From Croceibacterium xixiisoli (GTDB lineage Bacteria > Pseudomonadota > Alphaproteobacteria > Sphingomonadales > Sphingomonadaceae): a DNA stretch of 64,000 bases. The DNA lies in the NCBI RefSeq assembly GCF_009827305.1, contig NZ_WTYJ01000002.1:806001-870000 (forward strand). The letters are read 5' to 3'. The notes under the pieces are model-generated. The model saw nothing but the letters and a program-made list of their open reading frames with translations, was not told the DNA's origin and did no database searches. This document shows, one piece after another, positions 30,347 through 39,154 of the stretch (its first letter is position 1; each line of letters starts with the position of its first letter). Both the position numbers and the translations under genes were made by a program.

Positions 30347-31072
30347 TTGCCACCCCGCATCGAAACCATTGCCGAAACAGGTTCGACGAATGCCGATCTG
30401 ATAGCGCGGCTCACCGCTGGTGAGCCGCTGCTTGAAGGGCATTGGCTGGTTGCGGACCGCCAGCGGGCCGGTCGCGGCCGGCAGGGGAGGCAGTGGATCG
30501 ATGCCCCCGGCAACTTCATGGGGTCGACGGCAATTCGCCTGCACCCCGGTGAACCGCCTGCGCCCAGCCTGTCCTTCGTGGCGGCTCTTGCCGTGTATGA
30601 AGCCATCCTGGCCCATCTGGCGCAGCCTGTGGGTCTGATGCTGAAATGGCCCAATGACGTGCTGCTGTCGGGCAGCAAATTCGTCGGCATTCTCCTTGAA
30701 CGCGAAGGTGATTGGGCTGTGCTGGGGATTGGCGTCAATCTCGCCGCCGCCCCGGCCTTGCCGGATCGAGAGACGCGCAGCCTGGCGCAGAGCGGGCCCG
30801 CACCGGATCGAGACGGTTTTGCCATAGGGCTGGCCGATTGTCTGAGCAGGGAACTCGATCGCTGGCGGCAGTTCGGGCTTGCGCCCTTGCTGGCCCGCTG
30901 GCTTGCCGCCGCCCATCCGCTGGGATCGGCGCTTTCGGTCCATGACGGGCGCGGCATTCGCGTGCATGGTCGTTTCGCCGGCCTGGAACTCGATGGCGCG
31001 CTGCGGCTGCGCTTGGATGATGGCCGGGTGCATGTCATTCATGCCGGGGATGTCGTGGTGGAGGGAAGCTGA
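30347..31072 (+). CDS. birA: Biotin--[acetyl-CoA-carboxylase] ligase
   Basis: Biotin protein ligase that activates biotin with ATP and attaches it to carboxylase carrier domains. The 241-aa protein has the substrate motif GSTNAD near residue 12, the biotinyl-AMP loop [15 protein letters not shown] and LGIGVN. It lacks the N-terminal helix-turn-helix of E. coli BirA, so it should be an enzyme only. The only start before the conserved N-terminus is TTG at 30347, one base after nuoN. The stop overlaps coaX (TGATG). Confidence 0.93.
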   Translation: MPPRIETIAETGSTNADLIARLTAGEPLLEGHWLVADRQRAGRGRQGRQWIDAPGNFMGSTAIRLHPGEPPAPSLSFVAALAVYEAILAHLAQPVGLMLKWPNDVLLSGSKFVGILLEREGDWAVLGIGVNLAAAPALPDRETRSLAQSGPAPDRDGFAIGLADCLSRELDRWRQFGLAPLLARWLAAAHPLGSALSVHDGRGIRVHGRFAGLELDGALRLRLDDGRVHVIHAGDVVVEGS

Positions 31073-31851
31073 TGCTGCTGGCTGTTGATGTCGGGAACAC
31101 CAATGTCGTGTTCGCCCTTTATGATGGGGCCGAACTGCGCACCCGCTGGCGTATCGCCACCGACGCCCGCCGTACCGGTGATGAATATGCCGTCTGGCTG
31201 ATGCAGTTGCTCCAGCTGGAATCGATCGATCGCGCGGCCATCACGCGCATGATCGTCAGCACGGTCGTGCCGCGCGCGCGGCACAATCTCGAAGTGCTGG
31301 GCCAGAAGTACTTCGGTCTGACTCCGCTGTTTGCGGGGGAGGGGGCTGCAGCCTGGACCATCCCGATCGATGTGGATGAACCGCGATCGCTGGGGGCGGA
31401 CCGGGCGGTCAACGCTATCGCCGCCCATGCCCGTTATCCGGGCGATCTGATCATCATTGATTTCGGCACCGCCACCACTTTTGATGTGGTGGATTTCAAC
31501 GGCGCCTATAAGGGCGGGATCATCGCGCCCGGGATCAATCTGTCATTGGATGCGCTGGTCAACAACACAGCCAAGCTGCCGCGTATTGCGATCGAAAGCC
31601 CCCGCAATCGCTCGGTCATCGGGCGGAACACCGAAGATGCGATGCTGATCGGTGTGTTCTGGGGCTATGTGGCCATGATGGAAGGGCTGATTGCCCGGCT
31701 GAAGGAAGAAATCGGGCGGCCAGCTCAGGTGATAGCCACCGGCGGGCTCGCCATATTGTTCGATCGGCACACGGACATGTTCGATGCGGTCGAAGCTGAC
31801 CTTACTCTGGAAGGGCTGGCAATGCTGGCCGAACAGGCAAAAACACAATGA
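31072..31851 (+). CDS. coaX: Type III pantothenate kinase
   Basis: First enzyme of coenzyme A synthesis, type III (CoaX), of the ASKHA fold. The 259-aa protein has DVGNTN at residues 5-10, the catalytic-region motif [14 protein letters not shown] and [12 protein letters not shown]. Coupled to birA upstream and overlapping rnj downstream (ATGA). Confidence 0.96.
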   Translation: MLLAVDVGNTNVVFALYDGAELRTRWRIATDARRTGDEYAVWLMQLLQLESIDRAAITRMIVSTVVPRARHNLEVLGQKYFGLTPLFAGEGAAAWTIPIDVDEPRSLGADRAVNAIAAHARYPGDLIIIDFGTATTFDVVDFNGAYKGGIIAPGINLSLDALVNNTAKLPRIAIESPRNRSVIGRNTEDAMLIGVFWGYVAMMEGLIARLKEEIGRPAQVIATGGLAILFDRHTDMFDAVEADLTLEGLAMLAEQAKTQ

Positions 31852-33497
31852 AGAAGAATTTTGCTCCCGAAGACGAACTGCTGTTCCTCGCCCTGGGTGG
31901 GTCGGGGGAAATCGGCATGAACGTCAATCTCTATGGTTGCCGCGGCAAATGGCTGATGGTCGATCTGGGGATGAGCTTCGGCGCGAATGAATATCCCGGC
32001 ACCGAGCTGCTGTTCGCGGACATGGAGTTCATAGAGGATCGGGCGGAGGATCTGCTCGGCATCGTGCTGACCCATGCGCATGAAGATCATATCGGCGCGA
32101 TCCCGTACTTCGCCGCCGATCTGGGTGTTCCGCTCTACGCCACGCCTTTCACCGCCGAACTGATCCTGCGCAAGCTGCAGGAAGCCGGCATTGCGGGGGA
32201 GGTTGAGCTCAACATCATCGAAGAAGACCACGGCAGCATCGCGCTCGGTCCGTTCGAGATTACCTATATTCCGCTCGCCCATTCGATTGCGGAAGGCAAC
32301 GCGCTGCTGATCGAAACGCCTTTCGGGCGTGTGTTCCACACGGGCGACTGGAAGCTGGATGAAGAACCGCTGATCGGCGAACCGGCCACCGAAGAAGAAC
32401 TGATCGCCATCGGCGATGAAGGCGTGCTGGCGCTGGTCTGCGATTCCACCAACGTCTTCAACCCTGCCCCGTCCGGATCGGAAGGCGCAGTCTATCGCGG
32501 CCTGCTGGAAGAAGTGCGCCGTCACAGCGGCAAGCGGGTGCTGGTCACTACCTTTGCCTCCAACGTCGCTCGGCTGCAGACCTTGGGCTACATCGCGCAG
32601 GAAACCGGCCGCCAGCTGTGCGTGGCCGGTCGCTCGCTCGATCGCATCATCGAAGTCGCGCAGGATAATGGCTATCTGCAGGATTTTCCGCAGACGATCG
32701 ATTTTGACCGGGCCATGGATCTGCCGCGTGGTCAGGTGCTGATCATCGCGACGGGTGGTCAGGGCGAAGCCCGCGCTGCCCTGGCGCGGATCGCGGAAGA
32801 AAACCACCAGATCAGCCTGACGGCCGGCGATGTGGTGTTGTTTTCCAGCCGTCAGATCCCGGGCAATGAACTGGCCATTGGCAAGATCCAGAACGCGCTG
32901 GCCGATCGCGGGATCACCATGATCACCGATCGGCAGAGCGAAATTCACGTTTCCGGGCATCCTGGCCGCCCCGAACTGGAAGCGCTGTACAGCTGGCTGC
33001 GCCCGGAAATCCTTGTGCCGGTGCACGGGGAGATCCGCCACATGCTCGAACAGTCGCGCCTGGGCAAGGAACGGGGGATCGCTCACACCGTATCGCAGAA
33101 AAACGGTGATATCGTGCGCCTCGCGCCCGGCAAGCCTGGCAAGCTGGCGGTTACCCGCACCGGACGCCTGGTGCTGGATGGGGACATCATCGTTCCTGCC
33201 AATGGCGATGCGATCACCACGCGCCGCCGGCTGGCGCGCGATGGCTTGCTGATCGTAGTCATTGACGGGCGAGGGCGCCCTCAGGTGGAAGGCGTGGGCC
33301 TGCCGCTGGAGGAAGACTATCCCGAATTCGTGGCCGAAGCCGAACGGGACATTACCGCAGCGCTGCAGAAACTGCGCGGCGCGGATCGGCAGGATCGGGG
33401 CGTGGTTTCCGAAGCCGCACGGCTGGCCGCGCGGCGTGCGGCGCAGCGCTGGTCGGGCAAGAAGCCGCAGACTCGCGTCATCCTGACCAATGGATGA
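31848..33497 (+). CDS. rnj: Ribonuclease J
   Basis: Metallo-beta-lactamase/beta-CASP nuclease with endo- and 5'-exonuclease activity in RNA turnover. The 549-aa protein has the zinc motif THAHEDH (His76, His78, Asp80, His81), further ligands near HTGDWK, the beta-CASP region and [13 protein letters not shown]. The window therefore holds genes for both main mRNA nucleases, RNase E and RNase J. It is coupled to coaX and followed 6 nt later by the DUF1467 gene. Confidence 0.95.
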   Translation: MKKNFAPEDELLFLALGGSGEIGMNVNLYGCRGKWLMVDLGMSFGANEYPGTELLFADMEFIEDRAEDLLGIVLTHAHEDHIGAIPYFAADLGVPLYATPFTAELILRKLQEAGIAGEVELNIIEEDHGSIALGPFEITYIPLAHSIAEGNALLIETPFGRVFHTGDWKLDEEPLIGEPATEEELIAIGDEGVLALVCDSTNVFNPAPSGSEGAVYRGLLEEVRRHSGKRVLVTTFASNVARLQTLGYIAQETGRQLCVAGRSLDRIIEVAQDNGYLQDFPQTIDFDRAMDLPRGQVLIIATGGQGEARAALARIAEENHQISLTAGDVVLFSSRQIPGNELAIGKIQNALADRGITMITDRQSEIHVSGHPGRPELEALYSWLRPEILVPVHGEIRHMLEQSRLGKERGIAHTVSQKNGDIVRLAPGKPGKLAVTRTGRLVLDGDIIVPANGDAITTRRRLARDGLLIVVIDGRGRPQVEGVGLPLEEDYPEFVAEAERDITAALQKLRGADRQDRGVVSEAARLAARRAAQRWSGKKPQTRVILTNG

Positions 33498-33503
33498 CGG
33501 GCG

Positions 33504-33806
33504 ATGAAATGGACCTCCATCCTTGCGATCTATCTGCTGATCTGGACGATGAGTGCCTTTATCGTCCTGCCGCTGGGAATCCGCACGGACAATGAGGAAG
33601 GCAAGTCGCTGGTGCCGGGGCAGGCGCCCAGCGCACCCTCCAACTTCCGTCCCTGGCAGGTGATCCTGCGCGCCACCGTGCTGGCAACGGCACTGTGCGC
33701 GCTGTTCGTGCTCAATTACAAGTATGGCTGGATTGGCGTGGAGGACATCAACATGTTCGGCACGCCGCCCAATCTGGAAGAATTCGATTATCCGGCCCAG
33801 CAGTAA
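33504..33806 (+). CDS. DUF1467 membrane protein
   Basis: 100-aa protein with two TM helices (about 4-24 and 52-70) and the central loop GIRTDNEEGKSLVPGQAPSAPSN that marks the DUF1467 family, a small alphaproteobacterial family regularly found next to RNase J. Function unknown. It is the last gene of the nuo-birA-coaX-rnj transcript and is followed by a very strong terminator. Confidence 0.9.
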   Translation: MKWTSILAIYLLIWTMSAFIVLPLGIRTDNEEGKSLVPGQAPSAPSNFRPWQVILRATVLATALCALFVLNYKYGWIGVEDINMFGTPPNLEEFDYPAQQ

Positions 33807-33821
33807 GCGGATTCAGCTATC

Positions 33822-33864
33822 AAAAAAGGGGGCGCACGATCCAATCGTGCGCCCCCTTTTTTTT
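33822..33864. terminator. Strong bidirectional terminator
   Basis: A 13-bp perfect stem (GGGGGCGCACGAT with its complement), 3-nt loop, flanked by A6 on the left and T8 on the right. It works in both directions and ends both the nuo-DUF1467 transcript (plus) and the coiled-coil gene (minus). Confidence 0.95.
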
Positions 33865-33893
33865 GTCGGGCGAAGGCTTGCCGGTTTGCGGCA

Positions 33894-36467
33894 TCAATCG
33901 CGCAAGCGGTCGATCGCCTGGGCCAGCACCACGTAAAGCTTGCCCATGTCGGACGACAGCAGGGTCACTGCCATGGAATGGCCATCCCGCGTCGCCAGCA
34001 CCGTTCGCAGCATGGATTCAAAATCATGGATGTAACGGTTGACGGTATGTCGGAATTCGTCGTCCGCCTGGTAGATGTCTGTCACGCCACGCGCATCAGC
34101 TGCATCCAGCAGCTTGACCGCACGGCGGGTGAATATGCCGCGATCGCCGCGCAGATAGCTTGCCCATGCCGTGTCGGACACTTCGCTTTCCAGCGCCTTG
34201 GCGATGTCGATCGCAGCGGAATTGAGGCTTTCGGTGATCAGCGCGGTGCGGCGGGTGAAATCATTGTCGACCTGCTCGGTGGCCTGTTCCCTGGCATCGG
34301 CAACGCGGGTTTCCAGACTGTCCGCCAACTCGCTGACCCGGTCGAGCTCGGCACCCAGCTGGGACAGCGTCTCACGTCCTGCTTCTCCCGCCCTGCGGGC
34401 CATATCTTCCAGTGACGCGATGCTGGTCGCGGCACGTTCGCTCAGCACCTGATCCACTGCAGCACCGCTTTCGATGGCCAGCTGTTCGGCGATTTCCCGG
34501 ATCGCTTCCGATTTTTCCGAACGCAGCGCTGACAGCACGCTGCCGGCCTTCTGTTCCAGCGTGGCCACCGCTGCCGCCAGTTCCGACCGTGATTGCACGG
34601 AAAGAGCTTCTGACAACTGGGCAAGGCCGTTCAGCCGCTTTTCGATCTGCTGCAGTTGTTCGACCGTCATCTGCCCGCTGATGAAGGCGTTTTCGACATG
34701 GTTGGCCAGATTGGCGCTGTTGAGATTGGCTTCGACGATCAGCGCGGTCAGCTCTTGTGCGCGCGTGTCGAAACGGTTCAGTCGGGTCTCTGCCTCTTCC
34801 AGCGCATCGGGCAGTTCCTCGCGGCTGTGCTGCGCGCCAGACCGGATGATTTCCAGCAATCGCATACTGTCTTCGGTCAGGCGTGCCAATTGCTCGCCAC
34901 TGTCCTTCAACGCATTGCGATTGCGGTCGAGGCTGATCGAAAGATCGTGAGACGCGATGGCCACACGTTCCTGTGCTTCGCCTCCTTCGGATGTCAGCCG
35001 TTGCAGTCCGTCCGTCAGCTGCGTCAGCCGCAGCTGCAGCCCGTCGCAGCGCTGCGCGATCGCAGCCAGATGCGCCAGATGGTCTTTCTGCTGATCGACC
35101 ATCAACTGGTCGAAACCGGCCATCCGCGCTTCCAGCCCGGCGATGGCCGTGGCTTCGCGATCGTCCGCCTGGCGGCTGCGCCGTTCGAATTCTGCATCCA
35201 GCAATTCGCGCCGACGCACGATGGTAGTATCGATCTGCTGCGCCTGCGCATCCAGCGCGTCCAGCCGCTGGCGTGCTGCGTCCAGCGCCTTGCTGTCGGC
35301 GGCTGCCATGCGTTCCAGCGCTTCATACAGCTGGGCTTCAAGCGATGTGATCGCCTGGCCCCAGACATCGCTGACCTGCTCCTGCCCATCGCGCAACGCG
35401 GCGGTCAGCTGCGTGCCTTCCTGGCGCAGGGCCGCCATGCGCTCACGCATGGCAACAACGGCCTCCTCCTCCCCGGAACGGATCGCTTCGGATCGCTGGG
35501 CCAGCTCTTCACTCAGCGCATCGGCCCGGCGGTGCAAGGCGGCGAAGGCTTCCACTTCTCGCCCATCCAGTTCCGCGCGGAAGGCGGCACTGCGTTCTGC
35601 CAGCATGCCGAACCGGGTTGTGGCGACATTATCCATATGCTCGGCCTGCGTGGTGAACGTGCTGACCACCTCTTCAACCCGCCGCTGGACGCTGGCGATC
35701 TGTTGATCGCTTTGCGTGCCGGCGTCCTTCAGGCGCCCCAAGCCCTCTACCAACCCTTCCAGCTCGGTGTGGGCGACATTGCCGGCTTGGCCGATCTGGC
35801 TGGCAACATCACGCATGGAATTGGAAATCACCGGCAGGCTATCGCGCAGCCGATCCATGTTCTCGACTGCCGTAACGCTGACGGCACCGATTGCTTCAAC
35901 CTGCGCACCATTGTTGCGCACCAGCTGCTGCAGCCGATCGGCGTTGCTAGACAGCCGCTCAGCCGCCACCCGGCCCAGCGATTCGAGATCGCGCGATTGC
36001 GCCGCGATGAAGTCGCGCGCGAGGCTCAGTTCGCGGTTGACCGTTTCCAGCCGCGTTTCCAGCAGGCGGGATTCTTCGGACAACAGCCGGGCGGCATCGC
36101 CAAACCGGTTGGCTTCGCGCCGGCTGCTGCGCATCACCAGCATCCATATGCCAACCACCAGCACGACCGGAATGGCCCACTCGCTGATCAGGGCAGACCA
36201 TTTCGCCGGGGTCGCGCCATTCAATATGGCGCGGCTGTTCGCCCACAGGAAAAACCCGGTCCAGGCCATCGTCACCAGTCCAGCTGCGGCCGGCAGCAGC
36301 CATTCCCGCTGCGGGCGGGCTGCCGGTTCTTCGTCGAAGCCGGAATGCCAGGGCAATTCGTCCCCGACATCTTCCACCGTCGCGCTATAGGCTTCGTCGA
36401 GGACGAGCGTATCCTGCGGTTCATCGGCTGCTTGGCCGACTGCGATCAGATTATTCCTCCCGGTCAT
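33894..36467 (-). CDS. Two-TM coiled-coil protein, TipN-like architecture
   Basis: 857-aa protein of unknown function. An acidic N-terminus (1-50) is followed by two TM helices at about 56-76 and 94-112, then a very long helical, coiled-coil-rich region (about 115-755) full of Glu/Arg/Ala/Gln, and a separate C-terminal domain (about 770-857) with TAWASYLRGDRGIFTRRAVKL and HDFESMLRTVLATRDG. Two N-terminal TM segments plus a long coiled coil and similar length match the layout of the Caulobacter polarity protein TipN; homology is not shown here and this is inference from architecture. No enzymatic motif is visible. It is transcribed divergently from the Hpt-like/pseudokinase operon. Confidence 0.75.
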   Translation of the reverse strand: MTGRNNLIAVGQAADEPQDTLVLDEAYSATVEDVGDELPWHSGFDEEPAARPQREWLLPAAAGLVTMAWTGFFLWANSRAILNGATPAKWSALISEWAIPVVLVVGIWMLVMRSSRREANRFGDAARLLSEESRLLETRLETVNRELSLARDFIAAQSRDLESLGRVAAERLSSNADRLQQLVRNNGAQVEAIGAVSVTAVENMDRLRDSLPVISNSMRDVASQIGQAGNVAHTELEGLVEGLGRLKDAGTQSDQQIASVQRRVEEVVSTFTTQAEHMDNVATTRFGMLAERSAAFRAELDGREVEAFAALHRRADALSEELAQRSEAIRSGEEEAVVAMRERMAALRQEGTQLTAALRDGQEQVSDVWGQAITSLEAQLYEALERMAAADSKALDAARQRLDALDAQAQQIDTTIVRRRELLDAEFERRSRQADDREATAIAGLEARMAGFDQLMVDQQKDHLAHLAAIAQRCDGLQLRLTQLTDGLQRLTSEGGEAQERVAIASHDLSISLDRNRNALKDSGEQLARLTEDSMRLLEIIRSGAQHSREELPDALEEAETRLNRFDTRAQELTALIVEANLNSANLANHVENAFISGQMTVEQLQQIEKRLNGLAQLSEALSVQSRSELAAAVATLEQKAGSVLSALRSEKSEAIREIAEQLAIESGAAVDQVLSERAATSIASLEDMARRAGEAGRETLSQLGAELDRVSELADSLETRVADAREQATEQVDNDFTRRTALITESLNSAAIDIAKALESEVSDTAWASYLRGDRGIFTRRAVKLLDAADARGVTDIYQADDEFRHTVNRYIHDFESMLRTVLATRDGHSMAVTLLSSDMGKLYVVLAQAIDRLRD

Positions 36468-36537
36468 TGATAACAGATATCACAAGGGCGGGCAGGATAA
36501 ACCTCAGTTTAACTCTTTCATGCTTAATGGGTGTACT

Positions 36538-36849
36538 ATGGCCATCCAGGCAGCAGATTTCGACGCGACACTTTCCGCAGCGGCAGGGGATGATCCCGTA
36601 TTGCTGGCCGAATTGCGCGCGGGCTTTGTGGAAAGCCTGACGCATCAGGTGGATTTGCTGCATCGCGCTCGTTGCGACGGGAACTGGGAAATGGCCGCGC
36701 TTCGTCTGCGCGGGCTCGGCGCCAGTTTCCATTCGCCCGATCTGGTCGATCTGTCGGTGCTCGCGCTGGACAGTGCGCCGGGTGACCCTGTGGTTCTGCG
36801 ACGTTTTCGGCAACTGATGAAAGACTTCGGCGTCGGTCGCGCCGACTGA
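36538..36849 (+). CDS. Degenerate Hpt-like protein lacking the phosphoacceptor His
   Basis: 103-aa helical protein that aligns by eye with histidine phosphotransfer (Hpt) domains: an N-terminal helix GDDPVLLAELRAGFVESL, a second helix ending in GNWEMAALRLRGLGASF, then helices to the end. In Hpt domains the second-helix motif is AHTLKGS; here it reads ALRLRGL, with Leu55 where the phosphorylated His should be. The positive Lys/Arg and Gly of the motif remain. It should therefore not carry phosphate at the normal site. It is the first gene of a plus-strand unit; an ATG at 36520 is an alternative start. The gene begins 70 nt from the divergent coiled-coil gene. Confidence 0.65.
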   Translation: MAIQAADFDATLSAAAGDDPVLLAELRAGFVESLTHQVDLLHRARCDGNWEMAALRLRGLGASFHSPDLVDLSVLALDSAPGDPVVLRRFRQLMKDFGVGRAD

Positions 36850-36914
36850 GCCCCAACCCTGTGACGGGCGCCGTCGCCATCGTGCCGGCTTTATCCATTT
36901 CATAGTTTACACGC

Positions 36915-38150
36915 ATGGCTCCGGCCAGCGCTTGGCATGCTGCGCCGGAAGGCCTAGGTCCGCTCCGGCACAGGACAGGAGCCATTGCCTTGCGGGTCGC
37001 GCTGATATCGATCGGAAACCAGAACGGACCTTCTCCGCGCATCGCGGGGAAACCGCTGTGTTTGCGACAGGTCGATTTCGCTTTGGCGGCCGGCTGCGAT
37101 CGAATCGTCATTTTGGGTGATGGCGCATCGTCTGATGCGATTTTGACCCGTCACGCCGTGGAACAGGCCGGTGCCCGTTTCAGCGCCGTCGCGGATGGTC
37201 ACGCCCTGTTGGGCACCGTGAGCACCAGCGATGACGTGCTCGTCCTGGCGCGGCAATTGCTGCCGGAATCGGACCTCACTCTAGCGTTGCTGGATCGTGA
37301 TGGGATTGTGGTCCTGCCGGCGGGGCAGGGGGCGGCTGCCGGATTTGAACGCATTGATGCAGATTGGGTCTGGGCCGGGGCGATGCTGCTGCCCGGTGCC
37401 CTGGTCGAACGTCTTGCGGAACTTCCGGCGGAAACCGACACGCCGGCGGCTTTGTTGCGGATCGCCCTTCAATCCCGGCTCGCCTATCGCGCGCTTTCGG
37501 CCCGCGCCGTGGTCGACGGGGCATGGTCGCTGGTCACGCACGAACGCCTGGCCGAAATCGAAGAACATTGGCTCGACCGCAATATGCCGGTGCAATCAAC
37601 GGCCGCCACCCTGTCCGCGATCATCTCCAACCGTATTCTCCGGCGTTCCGGTCTCCATCTTGCAGCGTGGAAATATGGGCGGGGGATCGGGGCTGCCGGC
37701 GCATTGCTGGCCCTTGGCGGGGCAAGCCTGGCCATGGTTGGCCTGGTTGCGCCGGGATTGCTGCTGATCGCCGCCGCCTGGCTGCTGGCGGTGTTGGGTG
37801 ATGGCCAGCGCCTGTTGTCCTTTGCGCCCTATGCTGTGCCGCCGGCTCCGCGCGCAACGCGGGAATGGCCGCATTGGGTGATTGATGCGGCCCTGCTGGC
37901 CACTGCGTGGTTCGCCAGCGATGCGGCATGGCCTGTGCGCCTGTTCCCCATGCTGGTGCTGCTGCTGGTCCTGCACCGGCTTGAACCCCAGCGTCAGTCG
38001 GGGTGGAAGGCGCTGGCGGGTGACCGCTTCCTTCTGTCCGTGATTCTGGCGTTGGCGGCGGCGCTCGGTCTGTTCGAACCGGTGTTGATGCTGGCCGGCC
38101 TGGTGGCAATTTTGTTGTCGCCAGCAGCAAAAGCGGATGACAGCGAATAA
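36915..38150 (+). CDS. Degenerate nucleotidyltransferase-like domain fused to a membrane domain
   Basis: 411-aa protein. The first roughly 190 residues look like a nucleotide-sugar pyrophosphorylase or MobA-like Rossmann domain: a first beta strand (LRVALISIGN), RIAGKPLCLRQVDFALAAGCDRIVILGD and later DDVLVLA. The glycine-rich nucleotide loop (GxGxRxG) is not recognisable, so activity is doubtful. From about 245 on there are several TM helices (245-285, 317-345, 372-405) with no CDP-alcohol phosphotransferase motif, unlike the known NTP-transferase/CDP-alcohol fusions. Function unknown. It follows the Hpt-like gene by 65 nt and precedes the next gene by 35 nt. Confidence 0.6.
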   Translation: MAPASAWHAAPEGLGPLRHRTGAIALRVALISIGNQNGPSPRIAGKPLCLRQVDFALAAGCDRIVILGDGASSDAILTRHAVEQAGARFSAVADGHALLGTVSTSDDVLVLARQLLPESDLTLALLDRDGIVVLPAGQGAAAGFERIDADWVWAGAMLLPGALVERLAELPAETDTPAALLRIALQSRLAYRALSARAVVDGAWSLVTHERLAEIEEHWLDRNMPVQSTAATLSAIISNRILRRSGLHLAAWKYGRGIGAAGALLALGGASLAMVGLVAPGLLLIAAAWLLAVLGDGQRLLSFAPYAVPPAPRATREWPHWVIDAALLATAWFASDAAWPVRLFPMLVLLLVLHRLEPQRQSGWKALAGDRFLLSVILALAAALGLFEPVLMLAGLVAILLSPAAKADDSE

Positions 38151-38185
38151 CGTCAGATTAACCCTGGGCGCGTTAGAACAATGCG

Positions 38186-39154
38186 ATGAACGAGGGTGCG
38201 CTAATCGAACAGACGGCCGATACGGTTGAGGAATCGCTGCGCGATGCCTTGGCCAGCGGGGATGCTGTGCTGGCCACGGCGCGCCCGGTCCTGCTGCACC
38301 TGGTCAACAATGACCGGGATACGCTGTTCAACGATGAAATCATTGCCCGCGTGCGCGGTATTCTGCACGATATCGCGCGCCAGTGGCTGTTGGCCCTGGC
38401 GGAGGCGGCCCAACTGCCCCACCGCGACCGTTTCGTGGAGGATCGGATAGAAAGCTGCGCTGCCGGCCTTTCCGAAAATGCCGAATTGCTCGCCCATGCG
38501 CATGTTTTGACGCTGGAGGCCCAGCTGACCGACCGGCTGCTGGAAACCAGCGGCGTAGATCCCGTGCTGACGGCCCTGATTCAGGATGAGGCTGCCGGTT
38601 CCGATGCCGTGCTGGCTGGGCTGGCCATGGCGGTACTTGCGGCGCAGGCACGCTTCATGCGGCAGCAGGCACGCATGGCCTTGCCGCTCGCCGAATTGCC
38701 GGGCGAATTGTTCCATCAGGTGGTTGTGACCTTGATGTGCCTGTCAGCCGATCATGCCGAACCGGCTGCCCGTGCGGCTGCCCGGTTGCGGGCCGATTAT
38801 GCCGAAGGGCAGAGCAGGTTGGGCGCGCTGTCGCGTTTCGTGGCGGCTTTGGGCACTCGCACTTGCCAGGCGCTGGCGGTTGAGGAAGCCGGGTTGGCGA
38901 TCTTCTCCACCGCGCTGGCCACGCTCGTGCATCAGGAACGTGATCTCATCATCCTGTCGTTCAGCGAACGGCAGAAACTCCGTCTCGGGCTGGCCTTGCG
39001 GGCGGCGGAACTGTCGGACGGTGCATTGCGCGAACAATTCAACCATATTCACCCGCGCGCTGCCGTGCCCCAGCAGGTGTTGGGGCTATCGGCCGACCGT
39101 GCGGCCGCACTGCTGGCGGCGGCTTCGCCCTATGCCGGGGATCCGGTTTCTTGA
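38186..39154 (+). CDS. Uncharacterised all-helical protein
   Basis: 322-aa soluble protein predicted almost wholly alpha-helical, rich in Ala and Leu, without signal peptide or TM helix. I do not recognise a family; a remote relation to the alphaproteobacterial DUF2336 proteins is possible but unverified. Its stop overlaps the ATG of the histidine-kinase-like gene (TTGATG), so the two are made together and may interact. Confidence 0.6.
   Translation: MNEGALIEQTADTVEESLRDALASGDAVLATARPVLLHLVNNDRDTLFNDEIIARVRGILHDIARQWLLALAEAAQLPHRDRFVEDRIESCAAGLSENAELLAHAHVLTLEAQLTDRLLETSGVDPVLTALIQDEAAGSDAVLAGLAMAVLAAQARFMRQQARMALPLAELPGELFHQVVVTLMCLSADHAEPAARAAARLRADYAEGQSRLGALSRFVAALGTRTCQALAVEEAGLAIFSTALATLVHQERDLIILSFSERQKLRLGLALRAAELSDGALREQFNHIHPRAAVPQQVLGLSADRAAALLAAASPYAGDPVS

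Noticed and set aside
28888-31038. Open frame of about 715 codons antisense to nuoN and birA
   Set aside because: Shadow frame; no motif, and both plus-strand genes are well supported.
34656-36470. Plus-strand open frame of about 600 codons opposite the coiled-coil gene
   Set aside because: The minus-strand product has two good TM helices and a regular coiled coil; the plus frame reads as Gln/Arg/Phe-rich noise.
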